NCBI GenBank assembly: GCA_020722305.1
Contig: DYLB01000069.1
Location: 1 to 10,114 of the forward strand
Direction of reading: 5' to 3'
DNA from: Anaerolinea thermophila
Lineage (GTDB): Bacteria > Chloroflexota > Anaerolineae > Anaerolineales > Villigracilaceae
Length of the DNA stretch: 10,114 nucleotides
How positions within the stretch are numbered: the first letter of the stretch is position 1; each line of letters opens with the position of its first letter. Below the pieces are notes generated by a model. That model was not told where the DNA came from, ran no database searches, and saw only the letters and a program-made list of their open reading frames with translations. Of the stretch, positions 1 to 6,471 are shown in pieces. The position numbers and the translations under genes were made by a program.

Positions 1-96
1 CTTTGTCCCGTTGGGTTCTGTGCAAACCATTCCCCTGCCTTCTCCCACCACTTTACGCATGATTGGTTTTTCACCGCGAAGACGCGCAGATTCTGT

Positions 97-118
97 AACG
101 CGGCATTCATGCCGCCCT
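97..118. repeat. Small palindromic repeat (REP-like)
   Basis: A perfect 7-bp inverted repeat, GCGGCAT at 100-106 and ATGCCGC at 109-115, is separated by 2 nt and preceded by GTAAC. It lies 26 nt downstream of the phosphatase stop. There is no T-run, so it is not a classical intrinsic terminator. Its lead-in (GTAACGCG) resembles those of the palindromes at 121-144, 3121-3147 and 10063-10107. Confidence 0.55.
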
Positions 119-120
119 GG

Positions 121-144
121 ATTGCGACTTAAAAGTCGCACTAC
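121..144 (-). repeat. Palindromic repeat containing the PP2C stop codon
   Basis: Perfect 8-bp arms TGCGACTT (123-130) and AAGTCGCA (133-140) are separated by 2 nt. Read on the minus strand the element begins GTAG, and that TAG (143-141) is the stop codon of the phosphatase gene. It could act as a transcript-end hairpin or 3' stabiliser, but no U-tract follows it. It resembles the element at 3121-3147, which does the same for another gene. Confidence 0.6.
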
Positions 145-1208
145 GGTGTCGGTGTGCCAATCTTGATCGGGGTGGGCAGGACCAGCGGCGTGATCGTGGG
201 AGCAGGTTCGGGTGTGCCGGTGACGGCCAGGGCCGGGGGCGTGTCAGTGGCGGCGGGCCAGGGAAAGCGCGGCAACCAGCCCGGCTGGAGATAGTACCAG
301 ACGGCGGCAAAGGCCAGCGCAGCCATGACCAGCAACGCCAGCATCCCGCCCACCAGCCAGGGCAGGCAGGAACGTTTCTTCTGAAGGTGAACCCATTTTT
401 GCGGGAAACCCATCAGCACCACAGTGATGTTGTCGCGCCCGCCCCGGGCATTGGCCTGGGTGACCAGCACCCGGGCCGCCGTGTCCAGGTCGCTTGAGGC
501 CCGGACGATGCTCAGGATCTCCTCGTCGGCCACCAGGTCGGTCAGGCCGTCGGAGCAGAGCAGCACCACGTCTCCCGGCAGGAGAAGCAATCCCTGGTTG
601 GCGCGCATTTTGGCGTCCTTCTCATTCCCGTCCAGGCGCAGGCGGAAGTCCACCTCGGGCGGTTTGGTCGAGCCGAGGTAACGGCGGATGACGTGAACGT
701 TGGGATGGTTGCGGGCGTCATGCGGGGTGAGCAGGCCCTTGTCAATGGCCTCCTGTACCCAGCTGTGGTCCACCGTGACCTGCTGGATGCGCCGGCCGCG
801 CACCAGGTAGATGCGTGAATCGCCCACCGAGGCGGTGTACAGGCGGTCTTCGATCACCCAGGCTACGGCGCAGGTAGCGCCCATGCCCAGACGATCTTTG
901 TCTTTTTCGGCTTGTGTCAGGATGGTCTGGCTGGCGGCCTGCACCGCCGATTTGAGCACCTCGAGCGGTTTCCTCCCGTTGCTCTCGGAGACGTATTTGC
1001 TGATCGTATCCACCGCGATTTCGGCGGCGATCTCCCCGGCCCGGTGTCCCCCAATCCCATCGGCGACGACGGCGAGCAGGGAGGGGGTGGTATCGTCGAG
1101 GCTGGTGATGAAGGACGATACGCCGTAACTATCCTCATTGTTTTTGCCCGTCATGCCCGGATGGGTGAGGGCTGAAACATACAGGTGGGCGTGGTCTGTG
1201 CGGATCAT
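141..1208 (-). CDS. PP2C-family serine/threonine protein phosphatase, membrane-anchored
   Basis: This is a metal-dependent protein phosphatase of the bacterial Stp/PrpC type, which removes phosphate from Ser/Thr residues. In 355 residues the PP2C motifs appear in order: NNED with E25 and D26, VADGIGGH with D50, the ATxAV and SVGDSR blocks near 111-132, CSDGLTD with D220, and GGRDN with D259. All expected metal-binding acidic residues are present, so it should be active. One membrane segment at about 284-307 puts the phosphatase in the cytoplasm and leaves an outer tail of about 48 residues rich in Thr and Pro, ending TPTP. The ATG overlaps the TGA of the upstream VWA/FHA gene (ATGA, 4 nt) and has only a weak ribosome site, so translational coupling is likely. 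No partner kinase is visible; it may lie beyond the left edge. The stop codon lies inside a palindromic repeat. Confidence 0.93.
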   Translation of the reverse strand: MIRTDHAHLYVSALTHPGMTGKNNEDSYGVSSFITSLDDTTPSLLAVVADGIGGHRAGEIAAEIAVDTISKYVSESNGRKPLEVLKSAVQAASQTILTQAEKDKDRLGMGATCAVAWVIEDRLYTASVGDSRIYLVRGRRIQQVTVDHSWVQEAIDKGLLTPHDARNHPNVHVIRRYLGSTKPPEVDFRLRLDGNEKDAKMRANQGLLLLPGDVVLLCSDGLTDLVADEEILSIVRASSDLDTAARVLVTQANARGGRDNITVVLMGFPQKWVHLQKKRSCLPWLVGGMLALLVMAALAFAAVWYYLQPGWLPRFPWPAATDTPPALAVTGTPEPAPTITPLVLPTPIKIGTPTP

Positions 1209-3091
1209 CCGTCGCGGTTGAGGTAGGTAATGCGCGGTTCGGCTTTCGAGGGCGCTTTTCGCAGGTTGAAACGATAAACCAGTTGTCCAAAGTGTATCAC
1301 ATCCCCATGCTGAAGACGGTAGCCCTCACGGGTGATTGGCTCGTAGTTGACCCACGTCCCGGCAACCGTGTCCTGGTCCGAGATGATGAAGTCGCCTTCG
1401 TCGTTCTGGCGGATGCGGGCGTGGAGCGGGGCAATCGAGGGATGGTCGAGGACGTGCAGCGACTGGACCGGATCGGTCCCCAGGGTCAATTCCCGGAGGT
1501 TGAGCGGGATCGGGTTACCGGTAGCCGGTTCCAGGTCTGGGCCGAGGCGCACGAGATAGGCCGGGGCGTCGGCCAGCTTTGGGCGGCGGGACCAGGGCAG
1601 GCGTCCGGGCTGTTTGCGTCCATCCTGCACGACCACTACCGGCTGGGTGACGGGGTCGCTGTAGAGGGCGCGTTCATTGCGCCGCCGGGCCAGGGCCAGC
1701 CTGCTTCGGCGGCTGGAAGTCAGGATCAGGAGCAGCACCAACCCCGCCAGCACGGCCGCGCCGAAGGCCAGGTACTGGCTGTACCGGTCGAGCAAGGCCC
1801 GCAGGCCACCCGGCGGCTGGATCACCGTCACCTGGACCGGCACGCCCATGCTGATGCGGCTCAGGCCGAGTTCGTCTTCGGCTTCCACCTGCAAGGTGTG
1901 ATCGCCGCTTTCGGCATAGCCGCTCAAATCCCAGGTGAAGGTCTCGAAGGGTGCGGCGGTGTTTTCGGCGGCGAGTTGTCCGTCCACGTACAGGGCGGTG
2001 CGGACGATGCGCCGGTTGTGGCCGTCGGGGAATTCGATGAGCATCTCCAGCGGCTGCGCGGCCGGGGACATGGCTTTGAGGTTATATTTGTCGTCCTCGG
2101 GGGTCTGGCGGAGGATCTGGGCCGGCGGCGAGACCAGAACCGGGTTGGGTGGCTGGATGTCGAGGCTGAAAGCCTGGGACGGCGATTCGGCCCTTATCTC
2201 GCCTGCGGTGATCTGCACTGCGAGGGTGTGGTCGCCCGGCGTGTTCAGCCTGGAGGTGTAGGTCAGGGCATAAACGTGACGCAGCTTGTCGAGGAACTCT
2301 TCCGGGTTGGGCAGGGCGCCCTCGCCGTCGAAGGGGTAGAAGTTCCCGCCGGTCTGCACAGCCAGGTTTTGGAAAGTGGTGGCGCTGGAATGGGCGAAAT
2401 AGGCGGCTGAATCGACCATCCAGACCGAGATGCTGATGTCGCTTTGCAGGGCGCGGGCCAGCAGGTTGTCGAGCGAGCCGAGCTGGTCCTGTTCCATGTG
2501 CGGGGTGACGAATAGAACGGCGCGTTTCATCTCCGGATGGGGGGGCGCGTCCTGGACCAGGTCGAGGGCGAAGGACAGGGTTTGCAGGGTCGGCTGGGCG
2601 TTGTTGCGCAGGTTGATTTCCATGCCCAGGAAGGCCGTCACCCAGTCCGCGACCGGGCCGTGCGAGAAGACAACCCCGTCGGCGTTGGACAGGCTCATGT
2701 CGTCGGCCAGGTCCGCCGGATGGATGACCGCCCAGTCCTGTAAGGTCTGCTGGACCCGGCTGTAACGCGAGACCCCGTTGGCATCCTGGAAGGCCAGCGG
2801 CAGGCCGGGGTTGACCGCCACCACCCACTGCACCGGGCGGGTCTGCTCTTCGAGCGAGTCGACCGGGCGCGGCTGGCCGTCTTCCAAGACGATCACCTGT
2901 CCGGGCGTCAGCCCGGAGATGAACGCGCCTTCGGGGGTGTAGGCTTCGAAGGCCAGGCTGACCTGCGGGAATGTTTCGGTTTGGACCGACGAGAGGCTGA
3001 GGCGCGCCGCCGGGGCGTCCTGGGCCGAGGCGGGAAATGTCGCGGCAATAACCAGCAAGGCCCCAAGGAAAAGTGCGGTCAGTTTACGCAT
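1205..3091 (-). CDS. Secreted/membrane VWA-like and FHA domain protein
   Basis: The protein has 628 residues. A signal peptide covers about 1-23 (ends ASAQ). A von Willebrand A-like region follows at about 85-285, with blocks such as RAVLFVTPHM and LAVQTGGNFY. Next come an Ig-like segment (about 360-425), one membrane segment (about 441-459), a basic stretch, and a C-terminal cytoplasmic FHA domain (about 530-610). The metal-ion site of the VWA domain (DxSxS) reads NPGLP at 94-98, so it is degenerate. In the FHA domain the usual phosphothreonine contacts are also replaced: GR by GT (538-539), the Ser of SRxH by Ala554, and the Asn of NGT by Ala. The architecture suggests a sensor or scaffold that spans the membrane and works with the PP2C phosphatase it overlaps. 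The ATG at 3091 starts a clean signal peptide; an in-frame TTG at 3136 would add 15 residues and is less likely. Function is inferred from domains only. Confidence 0.85.
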   Translation of the reverse strand: MRKLTALFLGALLVIAATFPASAQDAPAARLSLSSVQTETFPQVSLAFEAYTPEGAFISGLTPGQVIVLEDGQPRPVDSLEEQTRPVQWVVAVNPGLPLAFQDANGVSRYSRVQQTLQDWAVIHPADLADDMSLSNADGVVFSHGPVADWVTAFLGMEINLRNNAQPTLQTLSFALDLVQDAPPHPEMKRAVLFVTPHMEQDQLGSLDNLLARALQSDISISVWMVDSAAYFAHSSATTFQNLAVQTGGNFYPFDGEGALPNPEEFLDKLRHVYALTYTSRLNTPGDHTLAVQITAGEIRAESPSQAFSLDIQPPNPVLVSPPAQILRQTPEDDKYNLKAMSPAAQPLEMLIEFPDGHNRRIVRTALYVDGQLAAENTAAPFETFTWDLSGYAESGDHTLQVEAEDELGLSRISMGVPVQVTVIQPPGGLRALLDRYSQYLAFGAAVLAGLVLLLILTSSRRSRLALARRRNERALYSDPVTQPVVVVQDGRKQPGRLPWSRRPKLADAPAYLVRLGPDLEPATGNPIPLNLRELTLGTDPVQSLHVLDHPSIAPLHARIRQNDEGDFIISDQDTVAGTWVNYEPITREGYRLQHGDVIHFGQLVYRFNLRKAPSKAEPRITYLNRDG

Positions 3092-3096
3092 ACTCG

Positions 3097-3102
3097 AATA
3101 TC
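3097..3102 (-). promoter_or_regulatory. Possible internal -10 element before VWA/FHA gene
   Basis: On the minus strand GATATT lies 5 nt before the ATG at 3091, the distance seen in leaderless promoters. No matching -35 is seen, and the only Shine-Dalgarno-like run (AAAGG) is about 13 nt from the ATG, rather far. The position just after a hairpin would suit an internal start. This is a weak call. Confidence 0.2.
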
Positions 3103-3120
3103 TTGCCTTTTCTGGTTGGC

Positions 3121-3147
3121 GCAGGTCACGTTTCAAACGCGACCTAC
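3121..3147 (-). repeat. Palindromic repeat containing the stop codon of the small membrane protein gene
   Basis: The inverted repeat AGGTCACGTTT (3123-3133) and AAACGCGACCT (3135-3145) pairs with a single mismatch around a central C. On the minus strand it begins GTAG, and that TAG (3146-3144) ends the small membrane protein gene. It occupies most of the 52-nt gap before the VWA/FHA start. No T-run follows, so it is more likely a REP-like element than an intrinsic terminator, though it could weaken read-through. Confidence 0.6.
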
Positions 3148-3512
3148 CCTTCCGGTGGAGGCAATTTGTCCTGCACTTTGGGCGGGGGCAGTTTGATCCA
3201 CTGGTGCAGCCCAGACCAGACCAGCAGCGGCGTGCCGACCGCCGTCCCGACGACCGGGTAAGGCACGCCCGCCACGATTCCCATTACAATCCCCTTGGCA
3301 ATGGCCGCCCCCCATTCATCTTTGGCGATGTGGCGCTGGACCATCGTCACCGCGATAAAGCCGAGCAGCCCGATCACGCCGCTGGTCACGAACATCAGCA
3401 GCGGGTCGAGCACTTCGAAAATGGCAAAGAAGCCGTCCAGCACGATGGTCACGAAAGCGGACAATGGGTGGAACGGCGGCGGCGGGACAGGGCGGCGGAT
3501 TTCTTCGGACAT
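3144..3512 (-). CDS. Small proline-rich membrane protein of unknown function
   Basis: The 122-residue protein is not one I recognise. A short acidic/basic N-terminus runs into a proline run (about 9-13). It has a hydrophobic stretch at about 34-57, a polar loop holding HIAKDEWGAA (61-70), and a second hydrophobic Gly-rich stretch at about 72-104. It ends in two Pro-rich pieces (LPPP twice), so two to three membrane passes are likely. The ATG at 3512 is chosen because GGAG lies 6 nt upstream; an in-frame TTG at 3560 would overlap the upstream gene and has no such site. It follows the larger membrane protein by 13 nt, so they are probably co-translated and may form a complex, which is inference. 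Its stop codon is inside a palindromic repeat. Confidence 0.75.
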   Translation of the reverse strand: MSEEIRRPVPPPPFHPLSAFVTIVLDGFFAIFEVLDPLLMFVTSGVIGLLGFIAVTMVQRHIAKDEWGAAIAKGIVMGIVAGVPYPVVGTAVGTPLLVWSGLHQWIKLPPPKVQDKLPPPEG

Positions 3513-3518
3513 AGGTGT

Positions 3519-3522
3519 CTCC
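3519..3522 (-). promoter_or_regulatory. Ribosome binding site that sets the start at 3512
   Basis: GGAG on the minus strand, 6 nt before the ATG at 3512. It supports that start over the longer in-frame TTG at 3560. Confidence 0.7.
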
Positions 3523-3525
3523 AAA

Positions 3526-4428
3526 TCAAACGGTTTCAGGCTGGGTTGGGGGTTCAACAACGGCCCCGGCTGGCCCGCGGGTCAGGCGCAGGTAGGTCAC
3601 CATCCAGGCGGAATTGATGAACGCCAACGACAAACCCTGGACCAGGAAGGCGAACGGCAGGAAAACCGCCATCAGGATCCCGAAGCCCCGGAAGATGAGC
3701 GTTTCGTCGACATTCCCGGAGGCCAGTGGGATCACCATCAGGGCCTGGATGAAAAACATAGGCAAGACCATGATCATGCTGGCCAGCATCTGCACCAGGT
3801 ACAGGATCAAGTTCATCACCACCAGCGGCCAGAACTTGCCTTTGAGCAGTCCCCAGACCCTTGAGAAAGCCGCAAACAAGCCCAGGTTATCGCCGACGAT
3901 GGCGGCCATGCTCATCGGCACGAAGAAATACAACAGAATGCTCAACGGGGTCAAGATAATGAATAAAGGCAAGAGGCACAGGAAGAACACCCCGGCACTC
4001 ACGATCCCCAGCAAGGCCGGGATGAAGAAGGCGATGAAACTTCCCAAGCCGACCAATAAAAACAACCCGATAATGCGGGCCACGAAAGGCCAACTGGCCT
4101 CCCAAAGGTCGTTGAAAGACAACCGGTCGGCTCCGCTTTCGGCTTGCAGCATGCCTTTGAAAACGCCGGCGTGGCTCAGGGCAGTAAAAACCAGCGAAAC
4201 CAGGTTCAACAGCAGGATGATACCGATGAAGATGACTGTGAAAAAATTGCTCCGGTAAAAGAAGTCGAAAATATTTTCAAGCCCCTGCGGGGTCGAAAAA
4301 GCAAAATAACCGCCCATCAGGAAAACCATCAAAGCCGGGACCGCCATCCCCAGCAGGCCAAAGCCAAAAATGGCCTTATGTTTCCAAATTGTTTTCCAGG
4401 TGCTGCTCAGAATCTCGCCGTAATCCAT
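3526..4428 (-). CDS. Multi-pass membrane protein, DYGEIL family-like
   Basis: This 300-residue integral membrane protein has about six hydrophobic segments (roughly 20-43, 63-85, 116-138, 141-172, 202-235 and 248-275). It opens with MDYGEILSSTWKTIWKHK, an amphipathic start that I associate from memory with uncharacterised membrane proteins of Chloroflexota and Actinobacteria, some resembling the membrane domain of glycerophosphodiester phosphodiesterases. No catalytic motif is visible. The C-terminus is a short Pro-rich cytoplasmic or periplasmic tail. The ATG at 4428 has GGAG 5 nt upstream; the GTG at 4434 sits too close to that site to be the start. It lies 37 nt after guaA and 13 nt before the small membrane protein. 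A role in transport or membrane organisation is possible, but nothing in the sequence decides it. Confidence 0.85.
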   Translation of the reverse strand: MDYGEILSSTWKTIWKHKAIFGFGLLGMAVPALMVFLMGGYFAFSTPQGLENIFDFFYRSNFFTVIFIGIILLLNLVSLVFTALSHAGVFKGMLQAESGADRLSFNDLWEASWPFVARIIGLFLLVGLGSFIAFFIPALLGIVSAGVFFLCLLPLFIILTPLSILLYFFVPMSMAAIVGDNLGLFAAFSRVWGLLKGKFWPLVVMNLILYLVQMLASMIMVLPMFFIQALMVIPLASGNVDETLIFRGFGILMAVFLPFAFLVQGLSLAFINSAWMVTYLRLTRGPAGAVVEPPTQPETV

Positions 4429-4433
4429 CCTCA

Positions 4434-4437
4434 CTCC
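4434..4437 (-). promoter_or_regulatory. Ribosome binding site that sets the start at 4428
   Basis: GGAG on the minus strand, 5 nt before the ATG at 4428. It overlaps the alternative GTG start at 4434, which argues against that start. Confidence 0.7.
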
Positions 4438-4465
4438 AATCGCAAACCGTCAATCGTAAATTGAA

Positions 4466-6004
4466 CTACTCCCATTCAATCGTCGCCGGGGGCTTGCTGG
4501 TAATATCATACACCACCCGGTTGATTCCGTGTACTTCGTTGACAATCCGGTTGGATATTTTCGCCAGCACCTCCTGCGGGATGCGGGCCCAATCGGCGGT
4601 CATGAAATCGTCCGTGACCACAGCCCGGATGGCGCAGGCCTCCTGGTACGTCCGCTGGTCGCCCATCACACCCACCGAGCGTACCGGCAGCAACACCGCA
4701 AACGCCTGGGACGTCTCCGCGCCTTTGCCGATCAGCCCTGCGTTGGATAACTCTTCGAGCAGGATGGCGTCCGCCAAACGGAGTTTTTCCACCCGCTCGG
4801 GCGTGACCTCGCCTAAACAGCGCACGGTCAATCCGGGACCCGGGAACGGCTGCCGCCAAACCATCTTTTCCGGCAGCCCGAGCGCCTCGCCGACCGCCCG
4901 CACCTCGTCCTTGAACAAATACCGCAGCGGCTCGACCAGTTCGAACTGCATATCTTCGGGCAGACCGCCGACGTTGTGATGGGTCTTGATCTTGGCCGCC
5001 TTGTCCCGGTCGGGCGCGGCCGATTCGACCACGTCGGGATAAATCGTGCCTTGCATCAGGAATTTAGGCATACCCAGGGCTTTGGCCTGCGCCTCGAAAA
5101 TGCGGATGAACTTCTCGCCGACAATCCTGCGCTTTTGCTCCGGGTCGGTGACACCGGCCAGGGCCGCGAAATACGCCTCGGCCGCGTCCACCACGATCAG
5201 CTCCGCGCCCATATTTTCGCGGAAAGCCGCCACCACCTGCCCGGACTCGTCCTGGCGCATCAGGCCGGTGTCCACGTAGACCGCCGCCAACTGATCGCCG
5301 ACGGCCTTGTGGACCAGGGCCGCGGCGACGGTCGAATCCACCCCGCCGGAGACCGCCGCCAGGACGCGTTCCGTCCCCACCCGGTCGCGGATGCGGGTCA
5401 CGGCTTCTTCGATAATGGACTCCGGCGTCCAGGTCGGGGCCGCCTCACAGATGTCCACCGCGAAATGCCTGAGCAATTCCGAGCCGTTGGGCGTATGATG
5501 GACTTCGGGATGGAACTGTACGCCGAAGTATTTGCGCCGCATGTCGCCCATGGCCGCGTAGGGACTGTTCCCGCTGCGAGCCAGGGCGGTGAAGCCCTCC
5601 GGCATACGCGTGATCCGGTCGCCGTGTGACATCCAGACACGAGAGAGATTAGAGAGTAGAGGCGTAGAGATGAGTGGCTGAATGTCGGCCGGCCCATACT
5701 CGCGCTGGGCCGACGGGTCCACCTGCCCGCCCAGGGCGTGGGTCAGGGCCTGCATCCCGTAGCAGATGCCCAGGATCGGCAATCCCGAATCCAAAATGAA
5801 CTGTTGAATGTAAGGCGCGCCCGGTTCGTAAACCGAGTTCGGCCCGCCCGAAAGGATGAAGCCCTTGGGCTGGATGGCGAGGACCACTTCGGGGGCCGCG
5901 TCCCAGGGGAAGAGTTCGCAGTAGACGTGGGCCTCGCGCACCCGCCGGGCGATGAGCTGGGCGTACTGCGAGCCGAAGTCGAGGATGGCGATGGAATTTT
6001 TCAT
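4466..6004 (-). CDS. guaA: GMP synthase (glutamine-hydrolysing)
   Basis: GuaA converts XMP to GMP using ATP and glutamine, through an adenyl-XMP intermediate, releasing AMP and pyrophosphate. It has 512 residues, the usual length for the two-domain enzyme. The glutaminase domain comes first: SGGPNSVY at 52-59, GICYGMQ with nucleophile C81, and FHPE with H165 and E167. The ATP-pyrophosphatase domain follows, with the SGGVDS loop at 219-224. The C-terminal dimerisation domain includes RQPFPGPGL near 384-392 and ends TSKPPATIEWE. All catalytic residues are present. The ATG at 6004 is preferred because MKNSIAILDFGSQYAQ is the normal family start; the ATG at 6058 would overlap the HIT gene by 53 nt. 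The HIT stop lies 1 nt upstream, so the two are likely coupled. A patch at residues 110-122 has unusual codon use (see the repeat at 5641-5675). Confidence 0.97.
   Translation of the reverse strand: MKNSIAILDFGSQYAQLIARRVREAHVYCELFPWDAAPEVVLAIQPKGFILSGGPNSVYEPGAPYIQQFILDSGLPILGICYGMQALTHALGGQVDPSAQREYGPADIQPLISTPLLSNLSRVWMSHGDRITRMPEGFTALARSGNSPYAAMGDMRRKYFGVQFHPEVHHTPNGSELLRHFAVDICEAAPTWTPESIIEEAVTRIRDRVGTERVLAAVSGGVDSTVAAALVHKAVGDQLAAVYVDTGLMRQDESGQVVAAFRENMGAELIVVDAAEAYFAALAGVTDPEQKRRIVGEKFIRIFEAQAKALGMPKFLMQGTIYPDVVESAAPDRDKAAKIKTHHNVGGLPEDMQFELVEPLRYLFKDEVRAVGEALGLPEKMVWRQPFPGPGLTVRCLGEVTPERVEKLRLADAILLEELSNAGLIGKGAETSQAFAVLLPVRSVGVMGDQRTYQEACAIRAVVTDDFMTADWARIPQEVLAKISNRIVNEVHGINRVVYDITSKPPATIEWE
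5641..5675 (-). repeat. Heptamer-like low-complexity patch inside guaA
   Basis: On the plus strand this stretch is purine-rich and reads approximately as heptads such as GAGAGAT, TAGAGAG, TAGAGGC and GTAGAGA. It encodes guaA residues 110-122 (PLISTPLLSNLSR), just before the conserved WMSHGD block. It uses TCT, CTA, CCT and CGT codons that are scarce elsewhere in this gene, and it is more AT-rich than its surroundings. Confidence 0.45.
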
Positions 6005-6005
6005 A

Positions 6006-6392
6006 TTAAGCGGATTTGGTCTCAAGGTCAGGTGCGACGCGCTCGCGGGGTTTGGCATCTGAAATCAAATGGAAATGCAACTGCGGAAAATCTTGGTACT
6101 CCCCACCGTTGACGATCAGCCGGAAGGCGGGGAGCTGGAATTCCTGCACCAGGCTTTGGGCGGTGGCGTAGAGATCGGTCAAAAAGGCGGTATCCGCCGG
6201 ATCGAGTTCGGCCAGCGAAGCGACCGCCTTCTTCGGCACGATCAGCGCGTGGAAGGCGTAAGCCGGTTTGGGATGCTTGAAGGCGATCAGGTTGGGGGTC
6301 TCGCGCAGGCGTTGGACGGGCAGGGCAAAACTCATGTGAGCAAACACCCATCCGGCAAGGACGCGCAACAAACTTTTCGAAAGTCTGGTCAC
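6006..6392 (-). CDS. HIT-family nucleotide-binding hydrolase
   Basis: HIT (histidine triad) proteins bind purine nucleotides and hydrolyse nucleoside-phosphate bonds, for example AMP-N or AMP-acyl compounds. In the 128-residue form, IAFKHPKP (36-43), HALIVPKK (48-55) and NGGEYQDFPQLHFHLI (95-110) match the family. The triad reads QLHFH instead of HxHxH: the central His (H106), the usual nucleophile, is kept, but the first His is Gln104. There is no zinc-binding Cys motif. The start is uncertain. GTG at 6392 gives an N-terminal extension (LLRVLAGWVFAH) that I recall as typical of Chloroflexota homologues, but it lies inside a heptamer array. ATG at 6335 gives 109 residues, close to the minimal HIT domain. 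The gene stops 1 nt before guaA and follows xpt, so a role around purine salvage is plausible but inferred. Confidence 0.85.
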   Translation of the reverse strand: MTRLSKSLLRVLAGWVFAHMSFALPVQRLRETPNLIAFKHPKPAYAFHALIVPKKAVASLAELDPADTAFLTDLYATAQSLVQEFQLPAFRLIVNGGEYQDFPQLHFHLISDAKPRERVAPDLETKSA

Positions 6393-6471
6393 TGAATACT
6401 GGTCACTGAATACTGATTACTGAACACTGGTCACTGAACACTGGTCACTGAATACTGATTACTGGTCACCG
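6388..6471. repeat. Tandem heptamer array (NNNACTG, 11 exact units)
   Basis: Eleven consecutive 7-bp units of the form NNNACTG run from 6388 to 6464 on the plus strand (CAGTNNN on the minus strand). The first three bases are only GTC, AAT, ATT or AAC. A decayed unit GTCACCG follows at 6465-6471. The array fills the 66-nt gap between xpt and the HIT gene, includes the xpt stop codon and last Gln codon (with the decayed unit in the Gly-Asp codons before it), and covers the GTG start candidate of the HIT gene. Confidence 0.85.

Noticed and set aside
121..144. Intrinsic terminator for the phosphatase operon
   Set aside because: The hairpin is good but no T-run follows on the minus strand; kept as a palindromic repeat.
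1283..2410. 375-codon open frame on the plus strand opposite the VWA/FHA gene
   Set aside because: Gly/Val-rich composition typical of an antisense shadow, no domain, and it is opposite a well-supported gene.
3092..3136. TTG start of the VWA/FHA gene at 3136
   Set aside because: It would put 15 charged residues before a clean signal peptide and runs through the palindromic repeat; ATG at 3091 fits better.
6005..6058. Longer guaA start at 6058
   Set aside because: It would add 18 residues not typical of GuaA and overlap the HIT gene; the family start MKNSIAILDFGSQ begins at 6004.
6388..6471. CRISPR-like array
   Set aside because: Units are contiguous 7-mers with no spacers, so it is a tandem microsatellite-type repeat.
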